Positions 18,409 to 27,177 of a DNA stretch of 64,000 bases are shown here, piece by piece. The notes under the pieces are model-generated. The model was given only the letters and a program-made list of their open reading frames with translations. It did not search any database and was not told the origin of the DNA. The stretch comes from Caulobacter zeae (GTDB taxonomy: Bacteria > Pseudomonadota > Alphaproteobacteria > Caulobacterales > Caulobacteraceae). The stretch's first letter is position 1. The number at the start of each line of letters is the position of its first letter. A program made the position numbers and the translations under genes. The stretch spans positions 310,001 to 374,000 of the forward strand of contig NZ_PJRS01000049.1 of assembly GCF_002858925.1 (NCBI RefSeq). The letters run 5' to 3'.

Positions 18409-19209
18409 ATGCCGGATTGGCTGATCGCGATCGTGCTGGGCCTGATCGAGGGCCTGACCGAGTTCATTCCCGTCTCGTCGACCGGGCACCTGCTGCTGGT
18501 CGGCCACTTCCTGGGCTTCCACAGCCCGGGCAACACCTTCCAGGTGTTGATCCAGCTGGGCGCGATCCTGGCGATCGTCAGCGTCTATTTCGGGCGGTTG
18601 TGGGGGCTGCTGACCACCCTGCCGACCAATCCGGGCTCGCGCCGGTTCGTGATCGGCATCCTGCTGGCCTTCCTGCCGGCGGTGTTCGTCGGCGTGCTGG
18701 CCCACGACTTCATCAAGACCGTGCTTTACGAGAGCCCGACCCTGGTCTGCACCACCCTGATCGTCGGCGGTTTCATCCTGCTGGGCCTGGATCGGATGAA
18801 GTTCGAGCCCAAGCACACCGACGTGGCCGACTATCCGCTGAAGACGGCCTTCATCATCGGCCTCTTCCAGTGCCTGGCCCTGGTGCCCGGCGTCTCGCGC
18901 TCGGGGGCGACCATCGCCGGCGCCCTGCTCCTGAAGTGCGACAAGCGCTCGGCCGCCGAGTTCAGCTTCTTCCTGGCGATGCCGACCATGGCCGGCGCCT
19001 TCGCCTACGACCTCTACAAGAACATCGACCAGCTCAGCACCAAGGACATGGGCATGATCGGCCTGGGCTTCGTGGCGGCGCTGATCTCGGGGGTGTTCGT
19101 GGTCAAGACGGTGCTGAACTTCATCACCCGCCACGGTTTTGCGCCGTTCGCCTACTGGCGCATCGCCGTCGGCGTCGTCGGCCTGGCGCTGCTGTACATC
19201 CCGCGCTGA
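18409..19209 (+). CDS. uppP: Undecaprenyl-diphosphate phosphatase
   Basis: 266 residues, a polytopic inner-membrane protein of the BacA family. It dephosphorylates undecaprenyl pyrophosphate to regenerate the lipid carrier for peptidoglycan and surface polysaccharide; loss sensitises cells to bacitracin. The first conserved motif is GLIEGLTEFIPVSSTGH (residues 11-27), holding the catalytic Glu and Ser/Thr residues, and the second is PGVSRSGATIAG in the middle of the protein. About eight hydrophobic segments are visible. The gene stands alone, with a strong terminator 23 bp downstream. Confidence 0.96.
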   Translation: MPDWLIAIVLGLIEGLTEFIPVSSTGHLLLVGHFLGFHSPGNTFQVLIQLGAILAIVSVYFGRLWGLLTTLPTNPGSRRFVIGILLAFLPAVFVGVLAHDFIKTVLYESPTLVCTTLIVGGFILLGLDRMKFEPKHTDVADYPLKTAFIIGLFQCLALVPGVSRSGATIAGALLLKCDKRSAAEFSFFLAMPTMAGAFAYDLYKNIDQLSTKDMGMIGLGFVAALISGVFVVKTVLNFITRHGFAPFAYWRIAVGVVGLALLYIPR

Positions 19210-19232
19210 GGCGCGGGCTCCAGCCAGAGAAA

Positions 19233-19260
19233 ACCCCGCGCCGGGCGACCGGCGCGGGGT
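19233..19260. terminator. Bidirectional terminator between uppP and the convergent small gene
   Basis: 10-bp stem ACCCCGCGCC / GGCGCGGGGT with an 8-base loop, flanked by an A run on the left and TTTTTC on the right, so it can stop transcription from uppP and from the opposite strand. Confidence 0.93.
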
Positions 19261-19278
19261 TTTTCTTTGTCTGGCGGC

Positions 19279-19581
19279 TCAGTCCCAGTCGATCGGGGCC
19301 GATGGGTCCAGGCGGATGCGCGTAGCGCCAAGGAGCGGGGTGCAGAGATAGCCGCGAGCCTCGGGGCGGTGGCGGCCCTGGGCCAGGAAGGTGCCGGCCG
19401 TCTCGCCGGGGCGGCAGGGCGAGGCCCGGGTCCCGCGCGTGGTGAACTCACCGTAGCCTGCGGCGCTCAGCGCGGACGCCTGGGCGCGGCTTACCTGGCT
19501 GGAGTGCGCGACCCACAAGGCGGGGAGCGCGAGGACGGCGGTCGCGACGGACAGGAGGATCCAGGTCCGTCGCGACGCCAT
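19279..19581 (-). CDS. Small membrane-anchored or secreted hypothetical protein
   Basis: 100 residues from ATG 19581. The N-terminus has two Arg followed by a hydrophobic stretch (WILLSVATAVLALPALWVAH), fitting an uncleaved anchor or a signal peptide. The rest is a small extracytoplasmic domain with two cysteines (SPCRPGE and YLCTPLLG), which might form a disulfide. The frame extends further upstream to 19722, but that part overlaps the preceding gene and is low-complexity Arg/Pro/Ser. It starts 4 bp after the stop of the NDUFA9-like gene, so the two are probably co-transcribed. No function is recognised. Confidence 0.65.
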   Translation of the reverse strand: MASRRTWILLSVATAVLALPALWVAHSSQVSRAQASALSAAGYGEFTTRGTRASPCRPGETAGTFLAQGRHRPEARGYLCTPLLGATRIRLDPSAPIDWD

Positions 19582-19585
19582 CGGA

Positions 19586-20557
19586 TCAGAACGCGCCGGC
19601 CGGGGTCGGGGCGTACTGGCCGCCCTTGCGGTAGCGGTAGAGGTAGGAGGGCACGACGGCCTCGACGGCGGTCGGGACGATCCCGAGGTCCGACAGGCCC
19701 TTGGCGCCCGGCGCGACGACATTGTCGCCGGCCTTCAGCAGGGCGACCTGGTCGGTGGTCAGCGGCGGGGCCAGCGGCAGGATCGAGGCCTGGATGTCGC
19801 CCAGCTTGCCCACCAGGCCGGCGATCGGCCAGGGCAGGGGCGCCAGGGCGCGGGCGCGGCCGGTCTCGGTCAGGACGAGCTCGAGCAGTTCCTTGAACGA
19901 ATAGACGGCCGGGCCGCCCAGTTCGTAGGTCTGGCCCTGCGCGCCCGGGGTGGCGATGATCTTGGCGATGGCCGCGGCCACGTCTCCGACGAACACCGGC
20001 TGGAACTTGGTGGCGCCGCCGCCGACCAGCGGCAGGGCCGGGGCGCTGGCGGCCATCTGGCCGAACTTGTTGAAGAACTTGTCGTCCTGGCCGAACACCA
20101 CCGACGGGCGCACGATGGTGGCGGTCGGGAAGGCGGCGCGGACGGCGGCTTCGCCCTCGGCCTTGGTGCGGGCGTACTTGGCGGCCGAATCGGCGTTCGC
20201 GCCGATGGCCGAGACCTGCACCAGGCGCTTTACGCCCGCGGCGGCGGCCTGCTCGGCCACGGTCTTGGCGCCCATGGCGTGCAGGCTCTGGAACTGCTGG
20301 CGACCGCTTTCCCACAGCACGCCCACCAGGTTGACGGCCGCTTCGGCGCCTTCGAGCGCGCGGGCCACCGAGGGCGCGTTGCGGACATTGGCCTGGATCA
20401 CCTCGATCTGGCCGACATCGCCCAGCATGCGCATGCGATAGGCCAGATTGGGCTGACGCACGGCCACGCGTACGCGATAGCCCGACTTGGCGAGGGCGCG
20501 CACCACCTGGCTTCCAACGAAGCCCGAGCCGCCAAACACCGTGACCAGACCCTGCAT
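19586..20557 (-). CDS. NAD(P)-binding complex I NDUFA9-like protein
   Basis: 323 residues. It is an atypical short-chain dehydrogenase/NmrA-like protein with the nucleotide-binding VFGGSGFVGSQVV near the N-terminus, similar to the NDUFA9 accessory subunit of respiratory complex I that is retained as a supernumerary subunit in alphaproteobacteria. The YxxxK pair appears as YARTKAEGE. Reductase activity is not implied. The chosen ATG 20557 is preceded by GAGGAATGGAAG. The upstream extension to 20686 gives a non-family sequence and is rejected. No complex I genes are nearby. Confidence 0.82.
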   Translation of the reverse strand: MQGLVTVFGGSGFVGSQVVRALAKSGYRVRVAVRQPNLAYRMRMLGDVGQIEVIQANVRNAPSVARALEGAEAAVNLVGVLWESGRQQFQSLHAMGAKTVAEQAAAAGVKRLVQVSAIGANADSAAKYARTKAEGEAAVRAAFPTATIVRPSVVFGQDDKFFNKFGQMAASAPALPLVGGGATKFQPVFVGDVAAAIAKIIATPGAQGQTYELGGPAVYSFKELLELVLTETGRARALAPLPWPIAGLVGKLGDIQASILPLAPPLTTDQVALLKAGDNVVAPGAKGLSDLGIVPTAVEAVVPSYLYRYRKGGQYAPTPAGAF

Positions 20558-20701
20558 CTTCCATTCCTCAGTCGCTGCGATGATGGGGGGATTAGACGAG
20601 CCTGGGGATGTTCGCAAGAAAAGTGAGAAATGCGATTGACGCCGCCAGAACCATTGCATAAACGTCCGGCCCTCGCAGCGGCCCAACGGGTTGCGCCGCG
20701 G

Positions 20702-20788
<87 letters not shown>

Positions 20789-20938
20789 CCCCTCTCGCAA
20801 GCATGCGACGAGGCGGTGGCGCCAAGCTTTCCTTACAATAGATACTCCGTTCATCTGGCGTGCATCGCCGACGCTCCACTATAAGACGTCGGAGCGGCGC
20901 CGGTCGCGACGACGCCGACGCGTGGAGACGAAAGACAC

Positions 20939-21556
20939 TTGGCCAGCTTTGTTCATGAAGGCGATCTGCCCGACGGCGTGTTCGCCGGGGCGACCGCGAT
21001 CGCCATCGATTCGGAAACCATGGGCCTGCGCCTCGGGCGCGATCCGCTTTGCGTCGTGCAGCTGTCGTCCGGCGACGGCGACGCCCACGTGGTGCGCCTG
21101 GACCGCTCGACCTATCACGCGCCGAACCTGAAGAAGCTGCTGGCCGATCCGGCCGTGCTGAAGCTTTTCCACTTCGGCCGCTTCGACATCGCCATGTTCC
21201 TGCTGCATCTGGGCGTCATGACCGCGCCTGTGTACTGCACGAAGATCGCCTCCAAGCTCGCCCGCACCTATACCGACCGCCACGGCCTCAAGGACGTGAC
21301 GCGCGAGCTGATGGGCGTGGAGCTGTCCAAGGCCCAGCAGAGCTCCGACTGGGGCGCTGATTCGCTGAGCCCCGAGCAGGTGGCCTACGCCGCCTCGGAC
21401 GTGCTGCATCTGCATGGCCTGCGCGAGCGTTTGAACGCCATGCTGGTGCGCGAGGGCCGCATGGCCCTGGCCCAGGCCGCCTTCGACTATCTGCCCCACC
21501 GCGCCGCGCTCGACCTGGCCGGCTGGGAAGACGTCGACATCTTCGCGCACGCTTAA
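20939..21556 (+). CDS. Ribonuclease D-like 3'-5' exonuclease
   Basis: 205 residues: a DEDDy exonuclease domain only, without the HRDC domains of E. coli RNase D (375 residues), as in the short alphaproteobacterial form. Catalytic acids are visible: Asp24 and Glu26 (IAIDSET), Asp83 (FGRFDIA), and the Tyr150-x3-Asp154 pair (YAASD). It is expected to trim RNA 3' ends. The start is TTG 20939, supported by GGAG about 11 bp upstream; no in-frame ATG precedes the first catalytic motif. It is 12 bp upstream of lptC on the same strand and likely shares its transcript. Confidence 0.88.
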   Translation: MASFVHEGDLPDGVFAGATAIAIDSETMGLRLGRDPLCVVQLSSGDGDAHVVRLDRSTYHAPNLKKLLADPAVLKLFHFGRFDIAMFLLHLGVMTAPVYCTKIASKLARTYTDRHGLKDVTRELMGVELSKAQQSSDWGADSLSPEQVAYAASDVLHLHGLRERLNAMLVREGRMALAQAAFDYLPHRAALDLAGWEDVDIFAHA

Positions 21557-21568
21557 GGGAGACGAGCC

Positions 21569-22198
21569 GTGGTGGACGTGGCGATGAGGGGGGGCTTCAA
21601 GCGCGATCTGCGGCGCTGGCGCCGTCGTTCGCGCCTGGTGCGCGGCGCGCGCCTGCTGCTGCCGGTCGCCATCCTCGCCCTGGTCGGCGCGTCCGTGGGG
21701 CAGGTGATCTGGCGCACGGTGACCGCCGCCGAGCGCGCGCCGGAAAGGCCCCAGGCCCAGATCCGCATGCTCAACCCGCGCTTCTACGGCCAGTCCAGCG
21801 AAGGCCGGGCCTTCCTGATCACCGCCCGCTCGGCGGTTCGCGACGACGCCGACCTCAAGCGCGTGCTGCTGGACGATCCGACCCTGACGCTGGGCACCGA
21901 CGAGCCCAAGCCGACGCGGGTCACCTCGAAGAACGGCGTCTATCGCGAAGACACCCTCAAGCTGGTGCTGCGCGGCGACGTGCGCATGGACGACGGGGGC
22001 GGCTATCGCTTCGCGTCGGACGAGGCTTTCGTCGACACCAAGACCGGCGTGATCACCGGCGAAACCCTGTTGCAGGGCGAAGGCCCCACAGGACAGGTGA
22101 AATCCAACGCTTATTCCGTATATGACAAGGGCGACCGCATCGTTTTCCGAGGCGGCGTGAAAACGCGCCTGGACCGCGTCGACGGCGACGGGAACTAG
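21569..22198 (+). CDS. lptC: LPS export ABC transporter periplasmic protein LptC
   Basis: 209 residues. LptC is anchored to the inner membrane by one N-terminal helix (about residues 29-47, LLLPVAILALVGASVGQVIW) and passes LPS from LptBFG to LptA through a periplasmic beta-jellyroll. The OstA-like strands GVYREDTLKLVLRGDVRM and later KGDRIVFRGGVKTRL are visible. The start is GTG 21569, with GGGAG 7 bp upstream. The order lptC-lptA-lptB with tiny spacers is the conserved operon; lptFG are not in the window. Confidence 0.92.
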   Translation: MVDVAMRGGFKRDLRRWRRRSRLVRGARLLLPVAILALVGASVGQVIWRTVTAAERAPERPQAQIRMLNPRFYGQSSEGRAFLITARSAVRDDADLKRVLLDDPTLTLGTDEPKPTRVTSKNGVYREDTLKLVLRGDVRMDDGGGYRFASDEAFVDTKTGVITGETLLQGEGPTGQVKSNAYSVYDKGDRIVFRGGVKTRLDRVDGDGN

Positions 22199-22204
22199 AG
22201 GACG

Positions 22205-22771
22205 ATGCGACAGATGAGGGCGAGGTCGATGAAACGAGCAATGGCGGCCGCTATCGCCGCGAGCCTGCTTGGCGGGCTTTCGGCCGCTCCGGCCCTGGCG
22301 CAGAACAGCTCCAGCGCGCCGGTCGACATCTCGGCCGACGAGCAGGAGACCATCTCCAGCCAGTGCAAGACGATCTTCCGCGGCGCCGTCGAGGTGCTGC
22401 AGGAGACTTCGCGCCTGCGCGCCGCCAAGATGACCCTCTACAATCAGAAGAAGGCCAAGAGCGGCGACGGCAACGGTTGCGGCAACGTTGACCGGGTCGA
22501 GGCCGAGGGCGAGGTGTTCTACGTCACGCCCAAGCAGACCGTGCGCGGCGACCGGGCGACCTACGACTACGCCTCCAACACCATCGTCGTGACCGGCAAC
22601 GTCATCGCCATCCAGGGCCAGGACGTCGCCCGCGGCGACCGCATGGTGGTCAACACCAAGACCAACGACGTGCGGATGGAATCGACCACCAAGGGCGCGG
22701 GCAAGAAGAACCGCGTGCGCGCCGTGGTCTATCCCAGCACCGCGGACGACGCCAACAAGCCCAAGCCCTGA
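22205..22771 (+). CDS. lptA: LPS transport periplasmic protein LptA
   Basis: 188 residues with a Sec signal peptide ending ALAQ (about residue 35). The mature part is an OstA/LptA jellyroll that forms the periplasmic bridge carrying LPS to the outer-membrane LptDE. Repeated strands such as DRATYDYASNTIVVTGNV and RGDRMVVNT are typical. Two cysteines (SQCKT and NGCGN) lie in the N-terminal half, unusual for LptA. ATG 22205 has AGAGG upstream; ATG 22229 (MKRAMAAA) would give a more compact signal peptide. It begins 6 bp after lptC. Confidence 0.92.
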   Translation: MRQMRARSMKRAMAAAIAASLLGGLSAAPALAQNSSSAPVDISADEQETISSQCKTIFRGAVEVLQETSRLRAAKMTLYNQKKAKSGDGNGCGNVDRVEAEGEVFYVTPKQTVRGDRATYDYASNTIVVTGNVIAIQGQDVARGDRMVVNTKTNDVRMESTTKGAGKKNRVRAVVYPSTADDANKPKP

Positions 22772-22779
22772 GAGCCGTG

Positions 22780-23541
22780 ATGCAGTTCAACTCCCTGGGC
22801 GGCGCCTCGACCGAGGACGGTCTCTATGTCGACGGCGTCGGCAAGACCTTCGGCGACCGGCCGGTCGTCAAGAACGTCTCGCTGCGCCTCAAGCGCGGCG
22901 AGGTGGTCGGTCTCCTGGGCCCCAACGGCGCCGGCAAGACCACCACCTTCTACATGGTCACGGGCCTGATCGCCGCCGACTACGGCTCGATCTATCTCGA
23001 CGGCGAGGACATCACGGCCCAGCCGATGTTCCAGCGCGCCCGCCTGGGCGTCGGCTACCTGCCGCAGGAAGCCTCGATCTTCCGCGGCATGACGGTCGAG
23101 CAGAACGTCATGGCCGTGGTCGAGATGCGCCAGAAGAACCAGCGCGTGGCGCGCGAGACGGTGACCAACATCCTGGAAGAGCTGCGGATCACCCACATCC
23201 GCAAGTCGCCGGCCGTGGCCCTGTCGGGCGGTGAGCGCCGCCGCGTGGAAATTGCCCGCGCCCTGGCCAGCGAGCCGTCGTTCATGCTGCTCGACGAGCC
23301 GTTCGCCGGCATCGACCCACTGGCCATCTCCGACATCCGCGAGGTCGTGAACTACCTCAAGAACCGCGGCATCGGCATCCTGATCACCGACCACAACGTC
23401 CGCGAGACGCTGGACATGGTCGATCGGGCCTCGATCATCGCCGCCGGCGAGGTGCTGTTCGAAGGGTCTCCGAAGGAGATCGTCGACAACCCCGAAGTGC
23501 GCCGGGTTTACCTGGGCGACAGCTTCGCCGACCGCGCTTAA
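22780..23541 (+). CDS. lptB: LPS export ABC transporter ATP-binding protein LptB
   Basis: 253 residues, the cytoplasmic ATPase that powers LPS extraction by LptFG. Walker A GPNGAGKT at 47-54, signature LSGGE at 148-152, Walker B LLDEP at 170-174 and the switch His205 (TDHNV) are intact. The VGYLPQEASIFRGM Q-loop is characteristic of LptB. ATG 22780 follows the lptA stop by 8 bp; GTG 22777 is an alternative. A strong terminator downstream separates it from rpoN. Confidence 0.96.
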   Translation: MQFNSLGGASTEDGLYVDGVGKTFGDRPVVKNVSLRLKRGEVVGLLGPNGAGKTTTFYMVTGLIAADYGSIYLDGEDITAQPMFQRARLGVGYLPQEASIFRGMTVEQNVMAVVEMRQKNQRVARETVTNILEELRITHIRKSPAVALSGGERRRVEIARALASEPSFMLLDEPFAGIDPLAISDIREVVNYLKNRGIGILITDHNVRETLDMVDRASIIAAGEVLFEGSPKEIVDNPEVRRVYLGDSFADRA

Positions 23542-23588
23542 ACGGTTCGGACCAGATTGCGGCGCGGCGCCTGACCGCGTCGAGCTCG

Positions 23589-23617
23589 AAAAAGGCCTTG
23601 TCCCACAAGGCCTTTTT
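23589..23617 (+). terminator. Intrinsic terminator between lptB and rpoN
   Basis: Perfect 13-bp stem AAAAAGGCCTTGT / ACAAGGCCTTTTT with a CCC loop, continuing CTTTTTT. It ends the lptCAB transcript, so rpoN must have its own promoter in the following 120 bp. Confidence 0.95.
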
Positions 23618-23735
23618 CTTTTTTCGCGGACGGATGGTCGCACCGGCCCGATATTTGCAGGCGTTCGCGCCCCGTTAACCAGACCGGCCTTTCAATGGCG
23701 ATCGTAACTTCCGTTCGATTTGCCAGGAGGGCGCG

Positions 23736-25235
23736 TTGGCGCTCAGCCCCAGACTCGATATCCGGCAGGGCCAGGGCCTTGTCATCACTCCGCAACTGCA
23801 GCAGGCGATCAAGCTTCTGCAGCTGTCGAACATCGAGCTGGAAGCCTTTGTCGAGGCCGAGCTCGAACGTAACCCGCTGCTGCAGCGCGACGACAGCGAC
23901 CGCGAGGTCGAACGCGAGGGCGAGGCCGAGCGCGCCGTCGAGAACCTGGGCATGGAAAGCGTCTCGGACGCCTCGGCCAATCGCGAGATGGACACGCCCG
24001 GCGACGACGTCTCGCCCGGCGAGCGCGCCACCGGCGACGGCGAGGGTTTCGGCGCCGAGCACGCCGGCGGCCAGATCGACTGGTCGCGCGCCGGCGGCGG
24101 CGGCAGCTTCGAGGGCGACGACAATTTCGAAGGCGCCCTGAACCGTCCCGAGACGCTCTCCGAACATCTGAACGCCCAACTGTTGCTGGCCGGCCTGTCG
24201 CCGTCCGACGAGGCCATCGCCGCCATCCTGATCGACGCCGTCGACGCCGCCGGCTACCTGCGCGCCGATCTCTGGGAGATCGCCGAGCGGCTCGGCTGCG
24301 GGTTCGACCGCGTCGAGCGCGTGCTGAAGGTCGTCCAGGGCTTCGAGCCCTGCGGCGTGGCCGCCCGGGACGTGCGCGAGTGCCTGGAACTGCAACTGCG
24401 CGACGTCAACCGCTACGACCCGGCCATCGCCGCCCTGCTCGACAACCTCGACCTCCTGGCGCGCCGCGACCTGGCCGCCCTGCGCAGGATCTGCGGCGTC
24501 GACGACGAGGACCTGCGCGAGATGATCGCCGAGGTCCGCGGCCTGACGCCGCGTCCAGGCGCGGCCTTCCACAGCGATCCGCCCCAGACCCTGGTGCCCG
24601 ACGTCCACGTGCGCGAAGGCCTGGGCGGCATGTGGCACGTGGAGCTGAACACCGACACCCTGCCGCGCGTGCTGGTCGACCAGCGCTACCACGCCCGCGT
24701 CTCCAAGGGCGCGCGCAGCGACCAGGAAAAGACCTTCGTCTCCGACAGCTTCGCCACCGCCAACTGGCTGGTCAAAAGCCTCGACCAGCGCGCCAAGACC
24801 ATCCTCAAGGTGGCCAGCGAGATCGTGCGCCAGCAGGACGGCTTCCTGGCCTACGGCGTCGAGCACCTGCGGCCGCTGAACCTCAAGACCGTCGCCGACG
24901 CCATCGGCATGCACGAGAGCACGGTCAGCCGGGTCACCTCCAACAAGTACGTGGCCACCCCGCGCGGTGTGTTCGAGCTGAAGTTCTTCTTCACCTCGGC
25001 CATCCAGTCGTCGGAAGGCGGCGAGGCCCATTCGGCCGCCAGCGTCCGCCACAAGATCAAGGGCCTGGTCGACGCCGAGAAGACCGAGGCCGACGTCCAC
25101 TCCGACGACCGCATCGTCGAGATCCTGAAGGCGGCCGGCGTCGACATCGCCCGCCGCACGGTGGCCAAGTACCGCGAGGCCATGCGCATTCCCTCGTCGG
25201 TCGAACGTCGCCGCCTGATCAAGGAAAGCGTGTAG
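23736..25235 (+). CDS. rpoN: RNA polymerase sigma-54 factor
   Basis: 499 residues. Sigma-54 directs transcription from -24/-12 promoters with AAA+ activators; in Caulobacter it controls late flagellar and stalk genes. Region I is the Gln/Leu-rich start (ITPQLQQAIKLLQL), followed by an acidic region II, the core-binding domain, a helix-turn-helix (MHESTVSRVTSNKY), and the RpoN box ARRTVAKYRE at 472-481 that reads the -24 element. The start is TTG 23736: a perfect AGGAGG lies 5 bp upstream at 23725-23730 and no ATG fits. The neighbourhood (lptCAB before, hpf and ptsN after) is the classical one. Confidence 0.97.
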   Translation: MALSPRLDIRQGQGLVITPQLQQAIKLLQLSNIELEAFVEAELERNPLLQRDDSDREVEREGEAERAVENLGMESVSDASANREMDTPGDDVSPGERATGDGEGFGAEHAGGQIDWSRAGGGGSFEGDDNFEGALNRPETLSEHLNAQLLLAGLSPSDEAIAAILIDAVDAAGYLRADLWEIAERLGCGFDRVERVLKVVQGFEPCGVAARDVRECLELQLRDVNRYDPAIAALLDNLDLLARRDLAALRRICGVDDEDLREMIAEVRGLTPRPGAAFHSDPPQTLVPDVHVREGLGGMWHVELNTDTLPRVLVDQRYHARVSKGARSDQEKTFVSDSFATANWLVKSLDQRAKTILKVASEIVRQQDGFLAYGVEHLRPLNLKTVADAIGMHESTVSRVTSNKYVATPRGVFELKFFFTSAIQSSEGGEAHSAASVRHKIKGLVDAEKTEADVHSDDRIVEILKAAGVDIARRTVAKYREAMRIPSSVERRRLIKESV

Positions 25236-25326
25236 CCCCTCCCGCGCTGCGCCGAATAGCGACGTTTTCGCGCAAGCGATTTGCGCGCGTCCTGCGTTAT
25301 ACCTGCCTTGCGAAACAGGGCCGGGA

Positions 25327-25938
25327 ATGAGCGACGAGAAGCTGTCAGACGTGATCGAGGGGTTCGGCGAGGACCCGCGGCCGGTGCTGACCGTCGCCCA
25401 GATGCTCGAGGCCTTCGACAGCCGCGCCTTCGGGGCCACGCTGCTGGTGTTCGGCCTGCTCAACTGCCTGCCGCTGCCGCCCGGCTCCTCGACCCTGCTG
25501 TCCTTGCCGATTCTCCTGCTGGCGCCGCAGATCGCCTGGGGCGCCAATGCGCCATGGCTGCCGCGCGGGGTGCTGGAAAAACCCCTTAAGCGCGACGACC
25601 TAAGGGGCCTTTTCCGGCGCATCACGCCGGTTCTGCGCCGCCTGGAGGTGGTGACGCGGCCCAGGCTCGGCTTCATGTTCGCGGCCGGCGGCGAGCGCTT
25701 CATCGGGGTGATCTGCACGCTGCTGGCCCTGGTGCTGGTGCTGCCGATTCCCCTTGGAAACCTGGCCCCTGGCGCGACCGTGGCCGTCCTGGCCCTGGCC
25801 CTGCTGCAGCGCGACGGCCTGCTGGCCCTGCTCGGCTACCTGATGGCGACCGCCAGCGCCGCCCTCCTGTTCCTCAGCGCTGGTGTCGTGACCGCCGCCG
25901 TCAAGAGGCTGATCGGGGTCTTTTCGGGACTCTTCTGA
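25327..25938 (+). CDS. ExoD-family membrane protein
   Basis: 203 residues. The ExoD family was named for an exopolysaccharide phenotype in Sinorhizobium; its biochemical role is unknown. The N-terminal soluble part (residues 1-35) leads to a hydrophobic hairpin with the conserved NCLPLPPGSSTLLSLPI stretch, then a charged linker (RDDLRGLFRRITPVLRRLE) and three further hydrophobic segments. It is an inner-membrane protein. The gene sits between rpoN and hpf, an insertion into an otherwise standard order, and has its own 90-bp upstream gap. Confidence 0.82.
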   Translation: MSDEKLSDVIEGFGEDPRPVLTVAQMLEAFDSRAFGATLLVFGLLNCLPLPPGSSTLLSLPILLLAPQIAWGANAPWLPRGVLEKPLKRDDLRGLFRRITPVLRRLEVVTRPRLGFMFAAGGERFIGVICTLLALVLVLPIPLGNLAPGATVAVLALALLQRDGLLALLGYLMATASAALLFLSAGVVTAAVKRLIGVFSGLF

Positions 25939-25990
25939 GGCCGTTTTCCTCCCGCTTGACACCGCCCCCGGACCGGCGCGTTGATAGGGC

Positions 25991-26620
25991 ATGCAAGTCC
26001 AAATATCCGGCAAGCATGTCGACGTTGGTGAGGCTCTGCGAGCGCGAGTCGCCGACGAAATCGCCCTGAGCATCGGCAAGTATTTCGACCGAGGCGGTGA
26101 CGCCGACGTCGTGATCAGCAAGGAGGGCTACGCCTTCCGTGTCGATTGTTCGGTAAAGCTGGCTTCGGGCCAGCAGCTCATGAGCCACGGCTCTGGCGGC
26201 GACGCCCACATGGCGTTCGACCAGGCCCTGGCCAAGATCGAGACGCGCATAAGGCGCTACAAGCGCCGTCTCAAGAGCCATACCGAGGCGGCCACCGCCA
26301 AGCAGGCCGAGAACGCGGCCTTCTACGTGCTGCGAGCCCCCGAGGACGAGCACGAGGACGAGGACTGGTCGATCGAGGAGGACCACCCCGCCGGCGCCCC
26401 GTCGGCCATGGTGATCGCCGAGACCCAGGCCTCGCTGAAGACGATGACCGTTTCCATGGCTGTCATGGAACTGGACTTGACCGAGTCCCAGGCAATCGTG
26501 TTTAGGAACGCCGCCCACGGCGGATTGTCGGTGGTCTACCGCCGGCCGGACGGAAATATCGGCTGGATCGACCCCGAGCGCACCAAGCCGCTGAACGGAA
26601 ACGGCTCGACCTTGAGCTAG
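25991..26620 (+). CDS. hpf: Ribosome hibernation-promoting factor, long form
   Basis: 209 residues. The N-terminal S30AE domain (residues 1-105; MQVQISGKHVDVGEALRARV) binds the 30S decoding centre. An acidic linker follows (EDEHEDEDWSIEEDH), and the C-terminal domain of about 60 residues (TVSMAVMELDLTESQAIVF to GWIDPERT) is the dimerisation module that pairs two 70S particles into 100S in stationary phase. Location between rpoN and ptsN is conserved across proteobacteria. Hairpins follow the stop, so ptsN may be partly uncoupled. Confidence 0.95.
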   Translation: MQVQISGKHVDVGEALRARVADEIALSIGKYFDRGGDADVVISKEGYAFRVDCSVKLASGQQLMSHGSGGDAHMAFDQALAKIETRIRRYKRRLKSHTEAATAKQAENAAFYVLRAPEDEHEDEDWSIEEDHPAGAPSAMVIAETQASLKTMTVSMAVMELDLTESQAIVFRNAAHGGLSVVYRRPDGNIGWIDPERTKPLNGNGSTLS

Positions 26621-26631
26621 CTGGAGCCTAA

Positions 26632-26657
26632 GCGGTCCCGGCGCGTTTCGGGACCGC
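26632..26657 (+). terminator. Hairpin in the hpf-ptsN gap
   Basis: Perfect 9-bp stem GCGGTCCCG / CGGGACCGC with an 8-base loop, followed by a smaller GCCGA/TCGGC stem. There is no U tract, so it may be a weak terminator or an mRNA 3'-end stabiliser. Confidence 0.5.
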
Positions 26658-26705
26658 GGCGGCCGAGCTTTCGGCGGCCGGTATAGAGCGAGCTAGTTGA
26701 AGTCC

Positions 26706-27173
26706 ATGACTATCGGCGATCTTCTGGACCACGGGGCGGTGACCCTGCGCGTCAGCGCCAAGGACAAGCGCCAGGTTCTCGGCGTCATCGCCGATTTTGC
26801 CGGCCGCGTGCTCGGCTTCGATTCCGACATCGCCCTCGACGGCCTGATCGAGCGCGAGGCGGCCGGTTCGACCGGCGTCGGCCAGGGCGTCGCCCTGCCG
26901 CACGCCCGCGTGCCGGGCCTGGATCGCGTGCGGGCGGTGTTCGTGCGCCTGGAGACCCCCGTCGCCTTCGACGCGCTGGACGACAAGCCGGTCGACCTGT
27001 TCCTGGCCCTGTTCGCCCCGCCTGAGGCCAACACCCAGCACCTGCGGGCCCTGGCCCGCGTCTCGCGCATGCTGCGCCAGCCCGAACTGCGCGAGCAGCT
27101 GCGCCAGGCCCGCTCGGCCGACGCCGTGCACGTGCTGCTGGCCCGCGAGACCGCGACCCCGACGGCGGCCTGA
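26706..27173 (+). CDS. ptsN: Nitrogen PTS EIIA component
   Basis: 155 residues. EIIA-Ntr is the terminal phosphoacceptor of the PTS-Ntr chain; its phosphorylation state regulates potassium uptake, (p)ppGpp synthesis and other targets rather than sugar import. The phosphorylatable His66 is in GVALPHARVPG, the family motif. The TTG at 26697 is an alternative start; ATG 26706 (MTIGDLLDHG) is preferred by similarity to family N-termini. It ends 4 bp before the convergent stop of the next gene. Confidence 0.94.
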   Translation: MTIGDLLDHGAVTLRVSAKDKRQVLGVIADFAGRVLGFDSDIALDGLIEREAAGSTGVGQGVALPHARVPGLDRVRAVFVRLETPVAFDALDDKPVDLFLALFAPPEANTQHLRALARVSRMLRQPELREQLRQARSADAVHVLLARETATPTAA

Positions 27174-27177
27174 GGCC

